From Strigomonas culicis (Eukaryota > Euglenozoa > Kinetoplastea > Trypanosomatida > Trypanosomatidae): a stretch of 12,422 nt of DNA. Of this stretch, positions 7,389 through 12,422 are shown piece after piece (within the stretch, counting starts at the first letter, position 1; every line of letters begins with the position of its first letter). The translations under genes were made by a program, and so were the position numbers. The notes under the pieces are model-generated. The model saw only the letters and a list, made by a program, of their open reading frames with translations. It was not told where the DNA came from and searched no databases. The stretch is from assembly GCA_000482145.1 (NCBI GenBank), contig AUXH01000568.1, forward strand, positions 1 through 12,422, given 5' to 3'.

Positions 7389-8582
7389 ATGTCCGCACCT
7401 GTTCAACTGCCTTCCACCTACCGAAAGCTCGTTGTGACGCAGCTCACGCCGGACTTCCGTAAGGCGACCGAGATTGTGACCACGTCCTTCGAGGCGGAGC
7501 TGCAGGAGCGGCAGGCGCTCGAGAAGGCGAAAGAGCAGCGCGGCAGCGACGCCGGCGCGGCGACCGCGTGGCTGACCGTGAAGGTGGCCTACGTCGGCAT
7601 CAACGCGAGCGATGTCAACTTCGCGAGCGGCCGCTACTTCCGCAACGCCAAGACCCCCTTCGGGTGCGGCTTCGAGGCGATCGGCGAGGTCGTCGCGGTG
7701 TCGGCCGGCGCCGACGCGGCGCGCGCGCCGTCCGTGGGCGCCGTCGTCACCTTCATGCAGTACGGCGCCTTCGCGGAGTACGTGGACGTGCCGGCGGCGC
7801 TCTGCACGGTGCTGCCGGAGCTGAAGCCGGAGTACCTCGTGTTGACGCTGAGCGGGCTCACCGCCGCCGTCGCCCTCGGCGAGGTCGGCGACTTGGAGGA
7901 GCCGGAGTCGTTGCGCGCCGCGCGCGCGAAGGAGGCGGGGCAGCCGGTGGCCGCGGACGAGGCGCCGCGGCCGACGACGCGGCGGCGCAAGGCCGCGCTC
8001 GTGACGGCCGCCGCCGGCGGCACCGGCCACGTCGCGGTGCAACTGCTGAAGCACTACTACCACTTCGACACCGTCATCGGCACATGCAGCAGCGAGGACA
8101 AGGCCGCCTACCTGCGCTCCATCGGCTGCGACGTGGCGATCAACTACAAGACGGAGGACCTCGACGCCCGGCTGACGGAGGTGGCGCCGAGCGGGCTCGA
8201 CCTGGTGTACGAGGGCGTCGGCGGCCAGACCTTCAACACCGCCACGGCACACCTTGCCCAGCACGGTCGACTCATCATCATTGGCAGCGTCACCTCCTAC
8301 CAGCACGGCGACCAGGTCGAATGGGCGCACCCGCAGGGGGTGCCGCTCTCGTCCCTGCTGCTGCGGCTGAGCGCGTCGCTGCAGGGCTTCTTCCTGCCGA
8401 ACCACCGGGCGTCGTCGCCCGCGTACATGGCGCGGCTGCTGCGGCTCGTGCAGGCCGGCACGCTGCGGCTCGCGGTCGACCAGCACTGCCTCAAGGAGCT
8501 CAAGGGCCTGGAGCAGGTCGTGGACGGCGTGGAGTACCTCTTCACCAGCAAGAGCGCCGGCAAGGTGGTGGTGCCCTTGTAA
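7389..8582 (+). CDS. Zinc-free MDR oxidoreductase, PTGR3/ZADH2-like (quinone oxidoreductase superfamily)
   Basis: The product has 397 residues and the two-domain medium-chain dehydrogenase/reductase layout. The opening YRKLVVTQLTPDFRKAT (11-27), the INASDVNFASGRY motif (71-83), GFEAIGEVVAV (94-104), the NADPH-binding glycine motif AAAGGTGHVAVQLLK (207-221), GTCSSEDKAAYLRSIGCD (231-248) and YEGVGGQTFNTA (274-285) match the PTGR3/ZADH2 type, known in animals to reduce 15-keto-prostaglandins with NADPH. No Cys/His set for catalytic or structural zinc is seen, as in the quinone-reductase branch. The physiological substrate here is unknown; an enone or quinone is likely. Compared with the usual length of about 350-375 residues there are two extra polar segments, about 34-60 and 169-200. 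The start is the first ATG; the frame upstream reaches a TTG lying inside the 5' leader. No obvious glycosomal PTS1 is seen at the C-terminus (VVVPL). Confidence 0.85.
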   Translation: MSAPVQLPSTYRKLVVTQLTPDFRKATEIVTTSFEAELQERQALEKAKEQRGSDAGAATAWLTVKVAYVGINASDVNFASGRYFRNAKTPFGCGFEAIGEVVAVSAGADAARAPSVGAVVTFMQYGAFAEYVDVPAALCTVLPELKPEYLVLTLSGLTAAVALGEVGDLEEPESLRAARAKEAGQPVAADEAPRPTTRRRKAALVTAAAGGTGHVAVQLLKHYYHFDTVIGTCSSEDKAAYLRSIGCDVAINYKTEDLDARLTEVAPSGLDLVYEGVGGQTFNTATAHLAQHGRLIIIGSVTSYQHGDQVEWAHPQGVPLSSLLLRLSASLQGFFLPNHRASSPAYMARLLRLVQAGTLRLAVDQHCLKELKGLEQVVDGVEYLFTSKSAGKVVVPL

Positions 8583-9178
8583 CAACAAGGCAACAGAGGG
8601 TAAGAAAAAAAAAACATATTTATCAACGGAGGACGATAAGATAGAAGGAAGGAGGAAAACAGCAGGAGAACTGGAATGCAAATGCGGCTCATGCATCTAT
8701 CGTGCTTCATTTTATCCCCATCTCACTTCATGTTCTTTTATATCACTACTATTATTGTTTCTCTCTTTTAACTCGTGCTTTCAAATACTATCCTTTATTA
8801 TCACTCTGTTTTCTGTCTTATTGCCTGGAAAACAAGAGAAAAGAAAAAGGAAGAAGAAAGGAGTATTCCGTTCTTCTTGCAAAAATAAAAAGAAAGGCAA
8901 ACAACAATAATAGCTGTAAACACTGCAGCGACAACTGAAGCAACAATAACAACAACCGAAAAGTGTTTCTCCCATTACTGTCATTTCCTTGTCTTCTGTT
9001 TCCGCACCCTTCTCTCTCTTCTTTGATTTGGACCGTTTTTTCTTTAGCTAACAAGGACAGAAACGAGGAGCATCCAGCTCGTTGTCACTCTCTCCCCCCA
9101 CCATAACGATAACCTACGCAAGAAGAAAACTCCCCATTTCTATCCATCTATCTCCATATAGAGAGAGAGAGGAACGAA
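8583..9178. other. Spacer between the MDR reductase and ALG7
   Basis: About 600 bases without a credible gene. It holds an A-run just after the stop region (8608-8617), T/C-rich sequence in the middle, an AAC/AAT-rich segment (8898-8957), and the splice region of ALG7. Short frames at 8702-8938 and on the minus strand near 8781-9054 are low-complexity. Confidence 0.6.
9008..9047 (+). promoter_or_regulatory. Polypyrimidine tract and acceptor for ALG7
   Basis: Two T/C tracts (9008-9024 and 9034-9045) precede AG at 9046-9047. This gives a leader of about 131 bases with no ATG before 9179. Several other AGs lie further down, including a GA repeat (9161-9172) immediately before the start, so the true acceptor is uncertain. 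Confidence 0.5.
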
Positions 9179-10588
9179 ATGGCTGCCACGGCGTCCGAGT
9201 TCTCCGTCCCGGAGGTCCTCCTGGCCGCCCTTCTGTACCACCGCGTCGAGCTGCTGCTCATCGGGGCAACCGGCATCGTCGCGTACTGGGCGGCGCGGCA
9301 CTACATCCCCGGCGTCGCTGAGACGCTATTCGCGCGCAACCTCTACGGCATCGACATCAACAAGACCACGGCGCCGGAGCGCGCGGCGCTCCTGGCGAGG
9401 ATACGGTCCGGCGCCATCGACGTCGTGACGCTGCGCGCGCGCGTGGTGCCGGAGAGCCTTGGCATCCTCGCCGGCGCAGTGTATCTTTCACTCGTGATTG
9501 TGCTGGGGCTCGTGCTGTCGAGCGTGATGAACTGCAGCACGCTGCTCGGCCCGCTGACGACCATCACCATCATGCTGCTCCTGGGCTTCGTGGACGACGT
9601 GCTCGACGTGCGGTGGCGGCACAAGCTGCTGCTGTCCGCCCTCGGCGCGCTGCCGCTGCTGGCCGTCTACGACGGCAGCAGCTCCGTGCTCATCCCACCG
9701 GCCGTGTCTGCGCCGCTGCAGGCGGTCGTGGCCGGCGCCGCGCAGGCGGTGCAGCACTACCTGCCGTACGCCAGCCTCGACCACTGGGCCGCGGCGACCC
9801 TCGGCCGCACGGCGGCCGGCGAGCGCGCGGCGGCCGCCGCCGCGGCGTGGTGGGCGCGCCAGCCTGCGCTGCTGGCCCCGCGCGCGGACGGCAGCCTGCT
9901 GCTCTACCTCGGCCCGATCTACCTGCTGTACCTCTCCTTCCTCTGCATCTTCTGCACGAACAGCATCAACATCCTCGCCGGCGTCAACGGCGTCGAGGTC
10001 GGCCAGAGCGTCGTGATCGCCGTCGCGAGCGTCGTGTACAACGTGCTGCAGCTGCGACTGGACGATGCCGCGCTGCGGGCACACTACGGTGTGGCCGGCG
10101 GCGGGCCGCGCCACGGCCCCGACACGTCCAGCGAGCACCAGATCCGCGCCCTCGCGCTGCTGGTGCCCTTCATCGGCGTCAGCGTCGCGCTCTACCAGTA
10201 CAACCGCTACCCCGCGCGCGTCTTCGTCGGCGACAGCTACACCTACTTCGCCGGGACGGTGCTGGCCGTCGCCGGCATCACCGGCGTGTACAGCAAGACG
10301 CTCCTGCTCTTCTTCGCGCCGCAGATCTTCAACTTTGTGCTCTCGCTGCCGCAGCTGCTGCACATCGTAGTGTGTCCGCGGCACCGCGTGCCGACGTGGG
10401 ACGCGGCCGCGAATGTGCTGCGCAACAGCCGCAACCTGACGCTGCTCAACGCCATCCTGGCCTGTTGGGGACCTATGCACGAGGCGGCGCTCGCGCGCTG
10501 CGTGCTGTGGATACAGAGCCTCACCTGCGGTCTGGGCTTCGTTGTGCGCTACGTGGTCGCGGCCTACATGTACGAAAGGGTCGAATAA
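9179..10588 (+). CDS. ALG7: UDP-GlcNAc:dolichyl-phosphate GlcNAc-1-phosphotransferase (DPAGT1/ALG7)
   Basis: This enzyme transfers GlcNAc-1-phosphate from UDP-GlcNAc to dolichyl phosphate in the ER membrane, the first step of N-glycan and dolichol-linked oligosaccharide synthesis; it is the target of tunicamycin. The product has 469 residues and about ten membrane spans. Diagnostic motifs are PESLGI near the second span (91-96), GFVDDVLDVRWRHKLLL (136-152, with the Asp pair), NSINILAGVNGVEVGQS (261-277), PARVFVGDSYTYFAG (345-359), the SKTLLLFFAPQIFNF stretch (372-386) and CPRHRVP (399-405). The last of these is part of the sugar-nucleotide site in DPAGT1. An Ala-rich insertion (about 174-238) makes it longer than the roughly 408-residue human protein. 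The start has an AAATGG context, and the first span begins close to it. Confidence 0.95.
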   Translation: MAATASEFSVPEVLLAALLYHRVELLLIGATGIVAYWAARHYIPGVAETLFARNLYGIDINKTTAPERAALLARIRSGAIDVVTLRARVVPESLGILAGAVYLSLVIVLGLVLSSVMNCSTLLGPLTTITIMLLLGFVDDVLDVRWRHKLLLSALGALPLLAVYDGSSSVLIPPAVSAPLQAVVAGAAQAVQHYLPYASLDHWAAATLGRTAAGERAAAAAAAWWARQPALLAPRADGSLLLYLGPIYLLYLSFLCIFCTNSINILAGVNGVEVGQSVVIAVASVVYNVLQLRLDDAALRAHYGVAGGGPRHGPDTSSEHQIRALALLVPFIGVSVALYQYNRYPARVFVGDSYTYFAGTVLAVAGITGVYSKTLLLFFAPQIFNFVLSLPQLLHIVVCPRHRVPTWDAAANVLRNSRNLTLLNAILACWGPMHEAALARCVLWIQSLTCGLGFVVRYVVAAYMYERVE

Positions 10589-11138
10589 GAAACAACTTTA
10601 TAACCATAGAAGGGGCCTCTGGTCGTTGGGACCGCAACGCCTATCGAGCCATAGATGAGAAGCTCGCACAGAAGATAGAGAATAAAAGCATATATGTGAG
10701 TGTGAGAGAAAGAGAGGTCTTACTGCCACCACTTCAATACTCACACACATGTGCACTTCATTTTTTTTTTTTGCGTTTTTTCTCCTCCGCGTGTGCGTCT
10801 ACCTTCTGTATCATACAACTATTGCGCTTTTCGTTGTTGCTGTTGTTGGTGTCGTCCATTTCAATTGATAGTGTGCTTCTCTATCACTATCCGTTAATTT
10901 TCACTTGTGTACAAAGTAGAAGTGAATGAATACAGAGAGAATTATAATGATGATATCGCATACATGAACTTTCTTCTTCCTTTCCTTTTCAAATGAATCT
11001 CGCCGCAGAAAGCGAAAACAGCAAGAAGTGCGGAAGCAAAAGAAAAAAACACAACAAGGGACGCTCCTTTTTTATTCTTCTGCGCTTCATTTACACCTAC
11101 CCCATAGACCCATTTACATATAGATCTCGACGATTGCC
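10589..11138. other. Spacer between ALG7 and PSF2
   Basis: About 550 bases, AT-rich, with a T11 run near 10760-10771, a GTT-like run near 10833-10850, two C/T-rich tracts near 10970-10990 and 11064-11080, and purine-rich A/G sequence between them. No gene is seen. An out-of-frame ATG frame at 10993-11187 overlaps the PSF2 start and is discussed as a finding. Confidence 0.6.
10970..11107 (+). promoter_or_regulatory. Two possible splice acceptors for PSF2
   Basis: A C/T tract (about 10970-10990) is followed by AG at 11007-11008, giving a leader of about 130 bases. A second tract (about 11064-11080) is followed by AG at 11106-11107, giving about 31 bases; a further AG is at 11122-11123. No ATG lies between 11009 and 11138, so either choice would start translation at 11139. 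Confidence 0.45.
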
Positions 11139-12161
11139 ATGGCGGCTCCCCCCCGTGCGACCGCGACGACGTCCTACGCGGACCTGACCTTCAACGCCTT
11201 CCACTTCTCCTCCTTTGCGGCGCTGGAGGTCGGCGTCACCATTACTCCACGCTTCTCCATGGGCCGCGTAGACGGGCTGGGCGGCAGCTACGGGCCCTTC
11301 GCCCCCCACTTCCCGGTGGAGGTGCCGCTGTGGCTCGCGCTGTGCCTCGTGCGCACGGAGACGTGCGCGGTGCACCTGCCGCCGTACCTCCACCTCTCCT
11401 TCCTGCAGGCCGTGCTGGAAAAGGAGCGCGCGAACGAGCGGCACTTCGAGCGGCTGCCCTTCTACTTCTACGAGATTGTGAAGCTTTTCACCGACTGGAG
11501 CTCGACGACGGAGCGGCACTATCACCTCTCCGCGCTGCAGCAGCAGCAGCAGCCCGGCGCCACCGCCGCGGACCCGGCCGACATCACCGAGGTGGTGCGC
11601 CTCGTGAACGAGATCAAGGCGACGCGGCAGAAGAAGATTTTCCAGAGCATGGCCATCTTCGAGGCGGAGAACGCCGCCATGACGATCCCGGGCATCAAGC
11701 TCACGAACCTCGTGTCGGTGGAGCTGCAGTACCTGCGCGAGAGCTTCGCCGTCGTGCTCGGCCAGGCGGCCGCAATGGATGCCGTGCGCCGCGTGCCGCA
11801 GCCGCTGCGGCCGGTGCATGTGGGGGCGGCTGCGGCCGCCGCGGCGCCGCGGCCGCAGCCCTTCTTCGCCACCCCCGGCAGTGTCTCGGAGGACGGTACC
11901 ACCACGACCGCGCGCACCTCCGCCGGCGAGTCGCGGCGCGAGCGGCGCGGGTCCCCGGGTAGCTATGACGCGCCGGGCAGCGAAGCGGGCGGCGGCGGCG
12001 GCGGCGGCTCGCTCTTCACGCAGGAGACGACCACGACCACAACCACGGACCCACTGATGGCGCCGCCGCCGCCGCCGCAAGCACAGCAGGAGGCAGAGGA
12101 GGTGCCACCGGTTGCCGCTGCGCCGCCGCTGAAGAAGCGGAGAACACTCCGACAGACGTAG
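11139..12161 (+). CDS. PSF2: GINS complex subunit PSF2 with long low-complexity tail
   Basis: GINS (SLD5, PSF1, PSF2, PSF3) joins MCM2-7 and CDC45 to form the replicative helicase in the nucleus. The product has 340 residues. The core (about 17-210) shows the PSF2 pattern: a start helix, ITPRFSMGRVDGLGGSYGPFAPHFPVEVPLWLAL read in two parts (35-52 and 53-68), then LPFYFYEIVKLF (106-117), a helical segment with RLVNEIKATRQKKI (154-167) and GIKLTNLVSVELQYLRE (185-201). The GPF-x(4)-PVEVPLWLA element is especially characteristic. A Gln run lies at 134-138 in a loop. From about 212 a tail of about 130 residues follows, rich in Ala, Arg, Gly, Thr and Pro with homopolymer runs, ending in KKRR near 331-334, a likely nuclear signal. 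Most PSF2 proteins end near 185-210 residues, so the tail is extra. Two TAG stops follow in tandem. The start in a CCATGG context is the first ATG after the acceptors. Confidence 0.92.
   Translation: MAAPPRATATTSYADLTFNAFHFSSFAALEVGVTITPRFSMGRVDGLGGSYGPFAPHFPVEVPLWLALCLVRTETCAVHLPPYLHLSFLQAVLEKERANERHFERLPFYFYEIVKLFTDWSSTTERHYHLSALQQQQQPGATAADPADITEVVRLVNEIKATRQKKIFQSMAIFEAENAAMTIPGIKLTNLVSVELQYLRESFAVVLGQAAAMDAVRRVPQPLRPVHVGAAAAAAAPRPQPFFATPGSVSEDGTTTTARTSAGESRRERRGSPGSYDAPGSEAGGGGGGGSLFTQETTTTTTTDPLMAPPPPPQAQQEAEEVPPVAAAPPLKKRRTLRQT
11985..12078 (+). repeat. GGC, ACC/ACG and GCC triplet runs inside the PSF2 tail
   Basis: Coding triplet runs encode a Gly run (about 11991-12008), a Thr run (about 12028-12048) and a Pro run (about 12063-12078). 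They are in frame with PSF2 and are the sort of sequence that expands by slippage; length variation between strains is expected. Confidence 0.7.
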
Positions 12162-12422
12162 TAGCGTACAAAACAACTGCATGCACACATCCATACAAGA
12201 AAAGAATGCATCTTTCTACTCTGTGCCTTTTCTTATTATTTTTCTCGTTTACAATGAGATATCTACTAATACAAACATTTATTTTTCATTCTTTCTCTCT
12301 TCTCTTCCCTTTTCTTGTTCACAACAGTTTTTCTTAAATAGTAGAGAGGAATAATACTATAATACACAATCGTTTTATATACATATTCTCTGAACGACAA
12401 CACCAACAAGAGAGAAAAAAAA
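12162..12422. other. Right-end spacer and splice region of a downstream gene
   Basis: About 260 bases with the PSF2 3' UTR and a strong C/T tract (about 12288-12320) that ends in ACAACAG, AG at 12326-12327. From there to the end of the window there is no ATG, so the leader of the next gene would be at least about 95 bases and its coding start lies outside. It shows that a further gene in the same orientation is likely. Confidence 0.5.

Noticed and set aside
7266..8696. A 476-codon minus-strand open frame over the MDR reductase
   Set aside because: Antisense shadow of a gene with recognised motifs; composition is His/Arg/Leu-rich without any domain.
9488..10480. A 330-codon minus-strand frame and a 438-codon +2-type frame over ALG7
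   Set aside because: Both overlap the clearly identified ALG7 frame and show only Arg/Ala/Gln/His-rich sequence expected from GC-biased codons.
11097..12194. A 365-codon minus-strand frame over PSF2
   Set aside because: Shadow frame; the + strand frame carries the PSF2 motifs.
1..12422. Search for tRNA, rRNA, spliced-leader RNA, CRISPR, telomeric repeats or a transposon
   Set aside because: I saw no tRNA B-box with matching A-box, no TTAGGG runs, no spaced identical repeats and no transposase or reverse-transcriptase motifs.

Overview
The window looks like part of a directional gene cluster from a trypanosomatid (Kinetoplastea). Seven intronless genes all lie on the + strand. Coding regions are GC-rich and are separated by AT-rich spacers full of T and A runs and CAA/TAA microsatellites. 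In front of nearly every start codon there is a polypyrimidine tract followed by an AG, as expected for spliced-leader trans-splicing. An amastin-like four-span membrane protein fits the same assignment. The species cannot be named from this sequence. No bacterial ribosome sites, operons, tRNA, rRNA, CRISPR array or transposon were seen.

Layout from left to right. Positions 1-1485 hold no convincing gene: a G-rich end (1 to about 230), then AT-rich spacer. A four-span amastin-like surface protein lies at 1486-2112. After a long AT-rich spacer comes RNA polymerase I subunit RPA12 (3085-3576). Next are a 653-residue coiled-coil protein, tentatively a flagellar dynein-regulatory-complex subunit of the IQCG/IQCD type (3900-5861), and an unrecognised nuclear-looking protein with a strongly acidic C-terminal half (6135-6983). 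Then follow a zinc-free MDR reductase close to the PTGR3/ZADH2 family (7389-8582), the ALG7/DPAGT1 enzyme that starts N-glycan assembly (9179-10588), and the GINS replication subunit PSF2 with a long disordered tail (11139-12161). The right end carries a strong candidate splice acceptor for another gene outside the window.

The genes do not form one pathway: they cover the cell surface, rRNA transcription, the flagellum, the nucleus, redox metabolism, ER glycosylation and DNA replication. That mixture is normal for kinetoplastids, where unrelated genes are transcribed together and regulation is mostly post-transcriptional. Several coding starts were moved inward from the longest open frame to the first ATG after a plausible splice acceptor, because the longer frames began at TTG or GTG.

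No clearly new biological system is visible. The most interesting points are lineage-specific: low-complexity insertions or tails in conserved enzymes, a non-canonical amastin-like protein whose composition differs from its neighbours, a coiled-coil protein with a degenerate IQ-like tail, and an unassigned acidic protein with a distinctive C-terminus.
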